Assembly (NCBI GenBank): GCA_032622095.1
Contig: CP136063.1
Location: 181,887,956 to 181,951,955 of the forward strand
Length of the DNA stretch: 64,000 nucleotides
Source: Siphonodentalium dalli
Taxonomy: Eukaryota; Mollusca; Scaphopoda; Gadilida; Siphonodentaliidae
Direction: 5' to 3'
Positions 23,290 through 35,224 of this stretch are shown piece by piece. Numbering within the stretch: position 1 is the stretch's first letter; the number at the start of each line of letters is the position of its first letter. Under the pieces are notes generated by a model. The model saw only the letters and a program-made list of their open reading frames with translations, did not search any database and was not told the DNA's origin. The position numbers were made by a program, and so were the translations under genes.

Positions 23290-24130
23290 CCTTTGATTTC
23301 GTCCAGAGAAACAGTTGACTTGTGCACCAAACAATCACTTATTTCACTACCGGTACTCAACAGGGATTTTAAATTTATAAATTTCAGGGAATATTTGAAA
23401 TAATCGGTAAAACGGTACCCGCGTAACCTGGGTATACACTAAATTGTGACTAATACATTACAGGTAGTATACTGTGGTGTGATTTTAGGATTACCACGGT
23501 ATTTTTTATGCTTAAGGTTTAACCAAACCAGTCCAATATGGCCTCCAAGGATATGTTTATCAAATTTTAAAATTGGTAGAAAAGTATCATAAACGTCACA
23601 AAATTCAAAGAAAACAACAATCAATGTACTATAATTAGTTAACAACACTAAACTGGTAGCAGATTAAAAAATATATAGCACATAATTACCAACCACATAC
23701 TCGACTTTGTGCGCATGTAGAGACAAAACAGTCAGCTAATTTCATTAAAAGAAAGTACATCAGGATTCAGGAGAACTCCATAAGAAACGCTTTGTTGAGA
23801 AATCCACATTTTATAGTAACAAAACGTATCTAATTTAAATTTTCCATAGTCAGGGTATGTGTTGTGGCTCAACTTCACCGGAAAGCAAACAGCAGGATTT
23901 GACTGTGACTGTAATTGTGCCAGGTCAGATTCGGGAGGTGAGTGATTTGGGGGCTAACCCCAGGATTGTCGAAAGGGCCGAGAGGGCCCTTCCTTAACCC
24001 CTCATTTTTTTGCTTTAATTCAGAAAACATGAAAAAATAAGAAAAGCAATTTTTTCATTTTTCTTTGACGCCGGTGGTGGTGCAGACGAAGAGGCATCCG
24101 AGGGAGAGGAGTTGCTCACGCTGCTGATGT
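23290..24130. other. Non-coding stretch
   Basis: No gene or terminal repeat supported. AT-rich, with short homopolymers; the last 100 bases grade into the GC-richer coding-like region to the right. Confidence 0.5.
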
Positions 24131-24137
24131 TGTTTCC

Positions 24138-24891
24138 TTAAATGTTGTTGTCTGCCGCAAGTTCTGCTCGTACTGCCCTGGTGTGTTCGATCTTGTCTCT
24201 TCTTCGGTCACGTTCAGGCCCTATAGTATAAAATTTCAGGGACTGTTCCATCGTTCTGATTAGGTCGTCTGTGTAGAACGGTTCTTCTTCCTCGGTGGGC
24301 GACGCTGGCCTCTCAAGATATCTCGGCATCGGAGGGGCGGAGGTGTTCGATTCCGACCCTGGTGGAGACTGGCAAGGTGGTGACTCCAGCTCCACAGCGA
24401 AGCTGGCGGCAGGCACGTCCCTGGTGGTGTCGGCGTCCCTGTCTCCGCCTGCCTCCGTGACGACAGCAGGGACCTCCGGCAGATCAACGGAGTCCCTGCT
24501 AGCTGGTCTGATGTCGCTTGTCTCCAGGCAGGTCTGGGCGTCTCTCAGACAACTCCGACCCACCGGCTGTGACAATGGATGTCGGCTGGACCACACGGGG
24601 AAGGGTGACCGGCAGATCAACAGTCACCCCCACCTTCTTCCATTTCACCCGTCTGGCGGCGTCCCTTCTTCTTTTAGATGGCGTCTTTCTCTTTGGAGGC
24701 CCCTTCTTCAAACCACGGCTGGTTGCAGAGTTCCTGTCCCGGGCAGAAGACCTCTGGATACCAGCATCCTCTGTCCGGAATTCTACGCAGAGAACCAGAA
24801 AGCCCCTGTCAGGCTGGAGTGACCAGCTGGCAGTGTCCACAATCCGACTTCTCTGCATAGCAGCTAACGCGGCGCCGGGGATTAATTCCAT
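24138..24891 (-). pseudogene. Degenerate basic/proline-rich ORF, retroelement-like
   Basis: Two overlapping minus-strand frames are open: 24891-24499 (130 aa) and 24620-24138 (160 aa). A single frameshift in the 24.5-24.6 kb overlap would link them. The first holds a basic patch, KKGPPKRKTPSKRRRDAARR, then VKWKKV. The second is acidic near EEEEPFYTDDL and ends ERDRRRDKIEHTRAVRAELA. After the stop the same frame stays open for about 30 codons of Ser/Pro-rich sequence. The GC content is clearly above that of its neighbours. Homologous DNA lies at 63345-64000 (shared KxPSxRxRDAxRR patch, and 'gagacagg.acgccga' further on). That makes it a repeated element, probably a retrotransposon ORF1 or gag-like gene, rather than a host gene. 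No named domain is recognised. Confidence 0.5.
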
Positions 24892-24899
24892 AATCCGTC

Positions 24900-25325
24900 C
24901 TGAGCCTAATTCAAAACCATCTCACTCGCCGGCGTTAGCACGAGGGTGGCTGCTCCCCAAAGGTAACAATTCACACAACTCACTCGTGCTAACGTCTGAT
25001 GATCGGAACAGCAAGCACACAACAAAGCAAAATATCGTGTGCTCCGCTCGACGATCACCAGGTCAGATTCCCTCAGCAAGCTAGCTTATATTTTAACATG
25101 GCCAGCCTGGTCTAAATCACAATCAGGATTAATCAAGAGATTACTCAATGAATTCCCACCAGCAAGTTGACAATGGATACAGTCATTGCCAAATACTGCT
25201 GTGTGATATCTGGTTGTGTCATTTAAAAATTTGATCACTCGCTTCAAAAACATGAGAATTAAATCCTGTTTTGTGCTGTAATAGATGGATTTCTCAACAA
25301 AGCATTCTTAACAGAGAACTCCCCA
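24900..25325. other. Non-coding flank
   Basis: Contains the short inverted pair 'cgttagcacgag' (near 24934) and 'ctcgtgctaacgt' (near 24983), a hairpin upstream of the degenerate ORF on the minus strand. Nothing else is seen. Confidence 0.45.
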
Positions 25326-25329
25326 ACCA

Positions 25330-25505
25330 GGATGGGTACTACAAAACAACGAACACAAACGAACATAAACGAACACAGGTCTAAAAAGCGGAATAGAAGG
25401 GTGAAATTTTGGTTTGTGGGTGCGTGTGGGTCCATTCTATGTGTGTGTGGTGTTATTTCCAACTTTGGTGACTTATTTTTCGAGTTATTAGCATTATTTG
25501 AATGC
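25330..25505 (+). repeat. Direct repeat unit, copy 1 (gaacacaaacgaacataaac family)
   Basis: Reads 'aacaacgaacacaaacgaac' and 'ctaaaaagcggaatagaagg', then 'ttatttccaactttg', and ends 'attatttgaatgca'. A direct copy is at 25797-25978 and an inverted one at 28610-28752. ORFs on both strands here are low-complexity repeat translations. Confidence 0.8.
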
Positions 25506-25514
25506 ATGATGATG

Positions 25515-25978
25515 TACCCGACCAGATATGTTCAGATATGTTCAAAATTAGAGCTGGTCAGTATTTAACTTTAAGGCTTAAACAAAGCACTCCAAAATTG
25601 GACTCCGGTTCAAATTTGGGTAATTTTTTAAATAGAGAAAAAAATGGCACAAACTTCACATGAGAAGCTAAACACAACTATACGTATATTATATAGTAAA
25701 TAACACTTAACCTGTGGCAGAAATTTGAAATATGTGATACTTTCTTCAGAACTGAAATCTGACTTGAGAAATTTCCACAAACAAAACTGAATCCTGGTCG
25801 GTCCTACTAAACAACGAACACAAACGAACATAAACGAACACAGGTCTAAAAAGCGGAATAGAAGGGTGAAATTTGGTTTGTGGGTACGTGTGGGTCCATT
25901 CTATGTGTATGTGGTGTTATTTCCAACTTTGATGACTCATTTTTCGAGTTATTAGCATTATTTGAATGCAAAGCTACT
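25515..25978 (+). repeat. Left arm of nested inverted-repeat complex
   Basis: 25515-25842 (starting 'acccgaccagatatgttc') is the inverse of 32178-32537, separated by about 6.3 kb. 25842-25978 is the inverse of 28610-28752. Together with the direct copy at 25330-25505 this shows several rounds of insertion or inversion. Confidence 0.8.
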
Positions 25979-27168
25979 AAACAACGAACACAAACAAACA
26001 CTAGATTAGCCGTATTGCAAAGGTGTTAATAAAGGTGTTAATTAACTACCGCCTTCTCTATGGCTTGTACTCTGTCTCTTTGTCACTGAGTTGTTTTGAC
26101 TTATTTATTTTTTCTAATTATGACTTCGTTTAACTCCCCTCATCCTTTATCTTGGCTTGGGACCAGCAGACTTCAGAGAAGTCAGGCGGATTAAAAAATA
26201 TTTTTTATATACACACACACAATATATATATATACGGCTGCTTTCAACCTTAGGCAGACATGACCCTAGTACCATCTATATATACGGATGAGGGGATTAT
26301 GTCTATTAAGACCAAATTTTCAAATTATTACCGGTGACATCGCATACACATCGAGTGGGTGCACCTTACTTGGTCATTGCAAACAGGTTTGTGGTTTTAA
26401 GAACACTACTGATACAAAATTACAGGTCTGAAATTTTCGAATTATGACCTCCAAATTTCCGAAAGTTGAACATTTTGGCAAAAATTGGGGGGGGGGGGGG
26501 GGGGGGTGACATCCCACACCCCCCTGTAGCAACGTCCCTGCGTATGTTGGTCGTAGGGACAATGGAGAGGTCATACGTTGTAAATGTTTTATGTCCACCT
26601 AAAACTGGATTTATGCATAAAATATATCGGGTCTACCAAATACTGCTACTACATGTATATACAAATACATATGATGTCTTCTGAATGATCACAACATATA
26701 GCGAAAAAATTAGGCAGACCTGAGAATTTGTATATTTCATATTACTTAAGGAATCACAAATTCCCATTGATCATAGCTTGATGGTCACATTTAGAAAAAA
26801 ACTAGAGAAAGAGTGTTTAAAATTGAGCAGTTTTAAAGTTTTTTGTATATGTCTGCCTATAGATGGTACTAGGGTCATGTCTGCCTAAGGTTGAAAGCAG
26901 CCGTATATATATATATTGTGTGTGTGTATATAATTTTTTTTTTTAATCCGCCTGACTTAATTCTCTGAAGTCTGCTGGTCCCAAGCCAAGATAAAGGATG
27001 AGGGGAGTTAAACGAAGTCATACTTAGACAAAATAAATAAGTAAAAACAACTCAGTGACAAAGAGACAGAGTACAAGCCATAGAGAAGGCGGTAGTTAAT
27101 TAATACCTTTATTAACACCTTTACAATACGGCTAATCTAGTGTTCATTTGTGTTCGTTGTTTAGGCCA
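25978..27168. mobile_element. Foldback element with about 300-bp arms
   Basis: 25978-26281 and 26861-27168 are inverted copies. Shared blocks are 'actagattagccgtatt', 'ctccttctctatggcttgta'-type sequence, 'cctcatcctttatcttggct', a CA/TA run, and 'ggctgctttcaaccttaggc'. The 580-bp spacer has a poly-G run at 26488-26506 and no recognisable gene. The outer tips run into the 'gttcgttgttta' motif of the surrounding repeat. Confidence 0.85.
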
Positions 27169-27169
27169 A

Positions 27170-28605
27170 AACGAAGAATACCTGTGTTTAGGGTAACCCG
27201 CCCGCCCCTACTCAAAACCTGCCGCCAAATTCCATTTTATCGTTTTTCAAAACTTTCCTCCGACTTCATTTAATTTTTTTGTAATTAGGAATTTGCGACT
27301 ACGGAATTAGTTTAACAAGTAAACCATTTCCTTGCAAATATCGTCAATTGACGGAAGTGCCGCCATTGTTGTTGTAGTATATTCGTATTCCCTCGTCATT
27401 GTTCGGCAAACCTCGCTGATTTCTCGAAAGCAGAAACCAGAAAACACGCGATACTTGTGCCGGAATATGTATTAACTAGTAAATCGAAAGTAACCGGATA
27501 TTTTGCCGATTGCACATGGCGATTGAATATGGCGGAAACATTTCCGTGTGCGGATAGATCCTGAGTTTTAGCTATTAAACTTCACAAATGCGTTCATATG
27601 AATCAGAATAGAAACACCATGGCGCCTGTCAACTATAGCACAGACATGTTGTCGTGCGTGAACCGGTATACCACACGGATTCTGAACTGACGAAAAGGAC
27701 ATAGTAATAAAATGTCGGATTAAAAATAATTCTGACACTTTTTAAATCGACCCAAAGCTCAAAATTCCATTATTATAGTTTATCCACCTCTCACCGCATC
27801 CACCCTGAAAATTATAAGCCTGACGTAACATGAGTCTGTATGTACCCATGCAGTAGGAGTGCATGGTATATGCCTGGTAGAACTTAATTTTTTCCTAGTA
27901 GAACTATTTCTCATTAAATATTCATTAGTTCTACAGAAAGCCGGACCCAATGAATCAACATCTTCTGTGTCGCAATGATCTGAATGCAACAGTCATAGGG
28001 TAATCAACGCACATCTATTGTTCTTGGTGCTTACTTTGTTTTACAGGTGTTAATGCCACCACCGCTTTACATATTGGTTATGTTATGTACGTCACGTTGG
28101 GGTTGCCGCATGTATGTGCCATTTCCAATGGAGGAACTCTTGTTAAATTCACCTTCTGAGTTGAATATTTCGCAAAATTTCTTAGTATTCGAGTCGGTGG
28201 ATAAACAAAATATCATAAGTGTCTTGTGTGGGAAATTGAAAAGTAATATGTCCACTCGTAGGATTTGGCCGGTAATATCCGAGCTTCAGCGTGAACATAA
28301 ACCGTTTAATTTTCAACACTAGACACTTATTCTATATATAATATCATTTAATATAATGCTGTATACATGTCATTGAATTTCTGCAACACCATTAAACTGA
28401 TTAAAGCTACCATGACATTGATTAGTGTGACAATGACTTGCCCAGGCTATATACGAGTGACACTGGCAGACGAGCTTAAGGCACGAATACTTAAATACTA
28501 TTCCCCGTGAAAAATAAAATGAAAAAATAAAATAAAATGAAGTACCGCCCGCCCGCCCCTGTTTTTTTCCCTCATGTTACCCTAAACTCAGGTATTCTTA
28601 CTTTT
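27170..28605. other. Spacer of the nested complex; no gene assigned
   Basis: A moderately unique stretch. A plus-strand ORF at 28047-28322 (91 aa, MLMPPPLYILVMLCTSRWGC...) has no domain I can name. 'gcccgcccctactcaaaacc' near 27200 and 'ccgcccgcccctgttttttt' near 28548 mark similar GC-rich tips at both sides. With flanking 'acctgtgtttagggtaac'/'gttaccctaaactcagg' they form an inverted pair of about 20-40 bp around 27180-28590, so this is probably another nested element. Confidence 0.5.
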
Positions 28606-28609
28606 GGCC

Positions 28610-28960
28610 TTAGTAGCTTTGCATTCAAATAATGCTAATAACTCGAAAAATAAGTCATCAAAGTTGGAAATAACACCACATACACATAGAATGGACCCAC
28701 ACACACCCACAAACCAAATTTCACCCTTCTATTCCGCTTTTTAGACCTGTGTTCGTTTCGGTGCGTATAAAAGCCGAACACAACCGAACACAAGTCCAAA
28801 TAATGGGAAATATAACGATTAAAGTTCATAGGCATGTGTATTCATGTTCACACTATTACTATACGAGGTTTGTTGGAGTTTGGGCCAATAATAAGTGTTT
28901 TATTCAATATTTTGTAAAACGCGTTTGTGTTCGGCATAGAAAATAATTCGTGGTAACGAA
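28610..28960 (-). repeat. Inverted copies of the 25.8 kb and 32.0 kb repeats
   Basis: 28610-28752 is the reverse complement of 25842-25978. 28770-28950 ('cgaacacaagtccaaataat', 'gggccaataataagtgtttt', 'aaaacgcgtttgtgttcggc') is the reverse complement of 31960-32170. Confidence 0.8.
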
Positions 28961-29099
28961 ATAACTAATTGTGATATACGATCGTCAGTCACTGTTGTAA
29001 CGGAAGCGGATAGAGATTATCTGGTTGCAGTTGTCCACCATCTTGGCATGAGCCACGGCGATTTGAGATAAAGCGTGTTGCGTGGTGGCCCGTAAAACA

Positions 29100-29640
29100 A
29101 ATTAAGTAATCACCCCTTTCACCAACCCGATCCAAAGTTGCCGCCGTCCTGGGGGTGGGTTACATGGGCACCGACGACATTCAGTATATCTTGGGGGCCA
29201 CACTACAGCACCAATTATACCACATCAAACGGTTAAGGGGTCGAGAAATTGTATAGATGTCATATTTGAACCCATCTGGGGTGGCCATTTTGGATCGGGG
29301 ATGGTGAAAGCGGGTGAACATTTAGTTTGTCTCAGGGGTCACCCTACAACACACTGTATTCGACCTAAAATAGGGGGGGGGGATTCCATGGTACCATATA
29401 TGGACCCCTCTGATCAGTTATCATTTTCGCTCGAGTGGGCTGAGGGTGTGAAAATTTAGCTTTCTTTGTGAACCACGGTACAACACTCTTTAGTTGATCT
29501 ATATCGGTCAAGTGACCGAGAAATAATGTGTACCCCATTTGACCCCTTCTGAGCGGCGACCATTTTGGATCGGGTTTGGTTGAAAGGGGTGAATATTTAT
29601 AAGCTTGTTTTGGGCCCACCCTAAAAAAAAACCTATTTTA
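29100..29640. repeat. Diverged tandem repeat, about 3 units
   Basis: Units repeat 'ccattttggatcggg' plus 'aaagggg tgaat'-type sequence and 'acaacac...cgacc', with period near 140-165 bp. Positions are near 29113, 29285, 29430 and 29565. Open frames are repeat-derived. Confidence 0.6.
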
Positions 29641-29660
29641 CTTAAATCGGCCAATATGCC

Positions 29661-30130
29661 GAGAGAAATGAGAGTGGCTAAAATGCAAGCTTGGCGCCAA
29701 GCTTGGCAGTTTTTAAGGCAGGTGACTAAAAGACAAGCTTGGCGTTTTCAAATTTAAAAAAAGCCTTTTAAACGCTGTTTTCGGGTGAATTATGCGGGAA
29801 TAGCACCAGTTAATTACTTATATGGCCCATTTTCGTAAATTAATCGACAATAGTGGCAGTAATGTCCCCGATTGGTTGGTTAATAGGGGGCGTGGTCACA
29901 AAATCAAAACATCGTCTTTTTACGCAGTTTTCTTGTCGGTTTTTGGTCGATTTCTCTTTTTAAACATCAGTTGGACTAATGGGCCATATAAGTAATTAAC
30001 TGGTGCTATTCCCGCATAATTCTCCCGAAAACACCGTTTAAAAGGCTTTTTAAAAATTTGAAAACGCCAAGCTTGTCTTTTAGTCACCTGCCTTAAAAAC
30101 TGCCAAGCTTGCATTTTAGCCACTCTCTCG
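29661..30130. mobile_element. Foldback MITE with about 155-bp arms
   Basis: The arms 29661-29835 and 29975-30130 are inverted. They include 'agagtggctaaaatgcaagc', 'aaggcaggtgactaaaagac', 'tatgcgggaatagcaccagt' and 'taattacttatatggccca'. The spacer is about 140 bp. The left arm carries an extra 'caagcttggcgc' duplication. No coding sequence. Confidence 0.85.
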
Positions 30131-30134
30131 TAAT

Positions 30135-31160
30135 TCAACGTTTGCGTTTCCGATACAGTTACTAGTAATACCCAAATGTGAAATTTGAGATATACCTGGT
30201 CGTCAAAGTGAACCAGATGTTTTATTTAAGGTTAGCAACGGTTGCTAATCAAATACCACAATTGTGTACTAATCAATTATTGGTATTGCCTTAATTTAGT
30301 CAGTGTCTAATCACATGGTGCTGGCTTTATTCCAAGTTGGGCACATGCATGTCTAAAACTATATATGCAGCCATGTTCTGCATAGGCCACTGATCATTAT
30401 AAGATCGGGAGACTTTGCCACCGGACCCGATAGCTCATTAGTAGTGGTTACTAAGCACCTACTCGGAATGCAGGAACATGCATCTATGGTTGATACATAT
30501 TTTACTCATTAAGCTCTACTCTAGTGGAAATTCGAATTTACTTGATTTTCACAGCTATTCACGAAGCGTGGAGATTAACTGTGGTCAGAATATTGATGGT
30601 GAATGTTGGGTTTCAGTCGCTGCACTGAAGTTGGTCAAATGTAACTGGCGTGGGAAGCGTGAAAGTACGCGCATATCATCATACGCGAAATGGCGCCATC
30701 TATCCAAAGTACTAGAATCTCCATAGGTCTCAGTGTTAAATTTTGATCACAACTGTAGCCAACAAGAATGAACCGATCACATAAAAAATTTCAAAAATAC
30801 ATGTAATGGTCATATCTAGTAGTTTGGAGAAGTTTCAAATCGCACCGATCACCATACGCCAGATGGCACCATATACCGTTTTCTGTAAATACGAAACGCT
30901 CTCTAAATGATGTTGACCCCGATTTAGGCCGACCCGCCAAAATTCAAGAATGGAAACAAGTCAATCTCGAAAACACACCTACTAGGCATACATAATCCGT
31001 TTTCAGATCGCTTTTAACAAACCAAAAATGCAAAATGACAAAAGGAATCCGACTATTACTACATTTGAGTCTTAATATTTGAGTTTCGCGATTAAAACGA
31101 TAATCAAAATGTTGGACTTTCAATGAATTTCTACGTTTTTCTATGTCCAGTCGAGACTTG
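30135..31160. other. Non-coding stretch
   Basis: No gene recognised. 'catcatacgcgaaatggcgc' near 30675 and 'catacgccagatggcacc' near 30850 suggest a diverged tandem unit of about 175 bp. The ORF at 30478-30726 has no domain. Confidence 0.45.
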
Positions 31161-31167
31161 AATATCT

Positions 31168-31518
31168 CTAAAGACTTTGCGCTTTTAGTTTCGGTGGTAA
31201 ATCATTCCATAGACGAGTAGCAGATGGGAGGAAGGTGTTCATATATGCCGAGTAGTCAGCTTGCGGAGGTCTTAAATCTTTTCTCCTGAAATTATATCTC
31301 TGGGAACCCGGGGTATCGGTGTTAATCATGTTGTATAAATAGGATGGTGATGATCTAACAAACATTTTGTAAAACTGATGTAGTTTAAATTTTTTTCTCC
31401 TTTCTGCTAATGTTTCCCACCCAAGTTCAGATAGAAGTTCGCTATTGTTAGTGCTACGCGTGGCTCCTGACACAATCCTTGCTGCTTCAAATTGATTTTT
31501 TTCAAGTCGTGTGCTCAT
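31168..31518 (-). pseudogene. 5'-truncated LINE: C-terminus of a reverse transcriptase protein
   Basis: An open minus-strand frame reads LEKNQFEAARIVSGATRS, then ELGWETLAERRKKFKLHQFY, SSPSYLYNMI, and FLPSATRLWNDLPPK near the end. This order is the well-known tail after the RT domain of CR1/Jockey-type LINE ORF2 proteins (family pattern: LEKxQ..AARI..GA...LGWxxLxxRR..FLPSxxRxWNxLP). Homology starts abruptly at about 31515, so only the 3' end was inserted. It is not related closely to the intact LINE at 49-53 kb, which lacks this tail. Confidence 0.8.
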
Positions 31519-31619
31519 TTCAATTCAATAACCAATTCAATCGGTATTCGATGCATGTGTTTCTAGGATAAGTTAAATACTGGCTTTATATCGGCTTCCA
31601 CTATGCAGCATGATATATA

Positions 31620-31785
31620 CACAAAAGTTAGGCACGCATCAGAGCCATTTCCATCCACTGACTTCAAGGAGAACAAGCTCTGCCCAAATCCTTTCCGCCG
31701 AGGGCAGAGTTTGCCTACCTCTAATGTCGGGTATTCTTGAATGTCAGTGGGTGGAATTAGCTCTGATGCGTGCCTAAATTTTGTG
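31620..31785. mobile_element. Small palindromic MITE (about 166 bp)
   Basis: The termini 'cacaaaagttaggcacgcat' and the inverse 'atgcgtgcctaaattttgtg' continue as imperfect arms to 'ccactgac'/'gtcagtggg'. The central part contains 'ctctgccc'/'gggcagag'. It lies next to the truncated LINE. Confidence 0.75.
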
Positions 31786-31954
31786 GTAATCACAAGATGT
31801 GCTTCATATTTTTGCTTTATATTTTGTGCTTTTATATTGTGCTTTATATGTTGTGCTTCACATTTTTATGTTTTAAGCTACGTGTGTATATAGAGTTATA
31901 TATCTCAAACGCCAGCTAACGCCACATCTATATGTGTTAATTAATTACCGGTGA

Positions 31955-32537
31955 CTGAGTGTCGAACAAAAGCTTGTGTTCGGCTTTTCTATGCCGAACA
32001 CTAAACGCGTTTTACAAAATATCGAATAAAACACTCATTATTGGCCCAAAGTTGCCAAACTCCACCAAACTTCGTATAGTAATAGTGTGAATATGAATAC
32101 ATATGCCTATGAACTTTATTCGTGAAATTTCCCATTATTTGGACTTGTGTTCGGTTATGTTCGGCTTTTATGAGCTCCCGTTCGTTTATGTTCGTTTGTG
32201 TTAGTTGTTTAGTAGGACCGACCAGGATTCAGTTTTGTTTGTGGAAATTTCTCAACAACACTCAACAGACCCTGTAACTGTAAGTGTGCACAAAGTCAGA
32301 TTTCAGTTCTGAAGAAAGTATCCCATATTTCAAATTTCTGCCACAGGTAAAGTGTTATTTACTATATATAATATATGTATAGTTGTTTTTAGCTTCTCAT
32401 GTGAGGTTTGTGCCATTTTTTCTCTATTTAAAAAATTACCCAAATTTGAACACGAGTCCAATTTTGGAGTGCTTTGTTTAAGCCTTAAAGTTAAATACTG
32501 ACCAGCTCTAATTTTGAACATATCTGGTCGGGTAAAT
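31955..32537 (-). repeat. Right arm of nested inverted-repeat complex
   Basis: 31960-32170 is the inverse of 28770-28950; 32178-32537 is the inverse of 25515-25842. A piece of about 40 bp ('caacactcaacagaccctgt') is present here but absent from the left arm. Confidence 0.8.
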
Positions 32538-33455
32538 CATCAATATTATAAATGTGATTGTGAATCTGTCCAAATTGACAGTGAAAGTCAAAAGTGAGAC
32601 GTGCTAATTCAGTAACTAATTCACTAATTGCTATCTGACTTGGGTCGGGACGATTCGGTCTGTCTTATAAGTTATATAACCCCTACTACTACTACTTAGT
32701 GATTTTTGTCAGAAATTCGAGAGCCGCAAGTTGATTAGCCGGCAAAGACAGTGCATGGTCAATGTTCTAAAAATTAACCTTTAATATCAGTTTGACAGTG
32801 TTACAGTCGAGACGCGAAGTTTGGCAACTTTGACAGTGTGATTCCTGTCTGCGTAAATGATAGAAGTAGGGATTTGAGCACACCGGAAACAAAATATTGG
32901 GACACACTAATAGTTGTAGTCCGAGTCCGAGGTCGAGCCCAGTAAAATGTGTAGTTGGGATTTTCAATTTCGTTTATTGTCGTTAATATAATTCCAATAG
33001 TGATGAATTTTGGATTGTGAAAAGTTATGCCAATTACAAATAAAAAACAATTAAAAGATAATTTTTGAGTCTTATATTTCAACTTTTATCGACATTTTTC
33101 GTTCTCCAGCACACTAAAAGTTGTAGTTGGAATCAGCCGAGCCAGCCGCCGAGTCGCTAATTAGCTGTTAATTGCTATTGTTAGGCATATGTTGGCGGCT
33201 CATATCAATGGATTTATGAGTGAAGACAAGAGTGTTTGCAACTTATAGTGAAATATAATCAAAGTACTGCATGTTTATACAGTTACTTGTTGTTACAAGT
33301 GTGATCATATCACCCAAGAACATGAAGCAAGTTGAGAACGTCAGGTACCGAGTCGAGGAAGATTAGCCATATAATTCTACTGATGCCTAACTCACATTGA
33401 GGCCAGGCAGCATTATAGTGACGCACGCTGAACGTGTAGCTCCTTGTAGTTGGGG

Positions 33456-33955
33456 AGCCCGCATATGTTCTATTTACACTTTTGCGTACAAAAGGTTTGA
33501 CCCCCTAAAGTTGGTACCAATAATGGAACATTCTGAAAAACCGATTTCTTAAGTTGCGCATTCCTGGGGTTTAGGGGCCGCTGAACCCCAAAAAGTGCCA
33601 AAAATCACTTCTATTTACACTTCCGCGTACATCGATGAATTTTGATTTGATGATACTCCTAAGTGTACTGATTAAGAAAACACAACTTAAGAAAGGGATT
33701 TTCCTGGGGTTTTCAGATAAGAAAGGGGGTCCCATGCTGAACCCCAAAACGTGATTTTTCACTTTTTTTACACTTTCGCGTACATCCATAATTTTTGGTC
33801 TCAACGTACTTTGATATATACTAATTATAAAAACACAACTTAAGAAGCAACTTTTCCTGGGGTTTTAAGATAAGAAGGGGGTCATCGGGTCACCCCTCAA
33901 AACGTTAAAAATCACTTTTATTTACATGATTGCATACGTCCAACGTGTGTGTATG
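33456..33955. repeat. Block b, left arm: tandem units of about 120-130 bp
   Basis: Units contain 'ttacactttcgcgtacatc', 'cttaagaa' and 'ttcctggggtt' plus 'cagcggcccc'-like sequence. The mirror copy is 39335-39830. The 77-codon ORFs at 33571-33804 (minus) and 39476-39709 (plus) differ at only two residues. That shows the arms are about 99% identical here. It does not show that a protein is made. Confidence 0.85.
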
Positions 33956-35224
33956 TGCGTACACCCCTGCAACGTTGCACTATTACAAGCAATACATCCC
34001 TAAATCGATACGATCAACTTACGGAATATATATTCATGTCGTTTTCTGATAAGAACGAGACTTGTTACCCCCCCCCCCCCCCCCCCCCACAACACGATCC
34101 ATTTTCTAGAACTATAAGTGAGCAAGTTTTATGAAAATTATAGCGGGAAAATCTAGTAAAATGTATACAAATGTATATATTTTCGTGAAGCTAAGACATA
34201 ATGACACTTTTTTGGGCCAAAATTGAAACTCACCATCCAAGATGGCCGCCAAAATGGCTGCCGGAAGTTGAAAATATGACATTTTTCACAAATATCTTCT
34301 AGATCAATTCATGCTGTTTGGAACTGGTTGAGTAATGCAACTTTATTTTGTGTTTAGTATATTAACTGATCATTGGAGCAATTAAATATGCAATTATTGG
34401 GCTCCTAACCCCTTCCGATCCCTCAAAAATTCGATTTTACAGAATGCAGTAAATTTTTTTACAAAAAATAACAATTGGGATTCTAGTCATATTTCAACAA
34501 GAAATGAAAAGAACATTGTAATGTAAGTGAGGCATATCATTACTTATGAATATTCCAAATCTCTGGAACCATAAATCTTACCTTGGCTCAAAATGGCTGC
34601 GAAAATGGCCGCCAAAATATGGAAAATGGTAAATATTGCCACAGGGTGTCCTGCAATCGCTTACAAGTTGTGGTTGATGTACACAATTGGCTAATCTGTT
34701 TTCTATACATTGCATACTAACATGTCTGATGCACCATGGATTATTTTTACTATTGTCACCACTGACATCACCAGAAATATTGGATTTTTCTCTCACAAAC
34801 TTGACCTAAGTATCGGCAAAAATTCACTTTTCAGGGTTCGACCATTTGTTCAAGTAAAATGTAACTATCTTTGGATTGAAAGGTGTTTATTGTTTTGGTA
34901 TATCTTAAATGGTCACACTACGGTATTTATAGACTAAATTGCTCAAGATGGCTTCCAAAATGGCAACCAAATTTGTAAAAAGTTAAAAGTTAACATATCC
35001 CGAACATTATTCTCTGCGTTATCCGAAAAAAGTGGCAAATTGTGACTCACTTGGTTATTGTACGTGTTAGTTACAATGTAATTAATTGACAACTACGTTC
35101 TATTATGTTTGTCCCAGTTCCGTATGGGGCATGACAAATTCATTTTCAAGTTGCAGTATGGAATTTTGCGGAGAACCATATTATTGAAAGGAAATGGGCA
35201 GAACTTTGAGACGGAACTGAGATG

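Noticed and set aside
28047-28322. 91-aa ORF as a possible real small gene
   Set aside because: No recognisable domain, no splice or promoter support, and it lies within the nested repeat complex.
30418-30500. Possible tRNA-derived SINE ('gatagctcattagt')
   Set aside because: Resembles an A box only; nothing like a B box follows.
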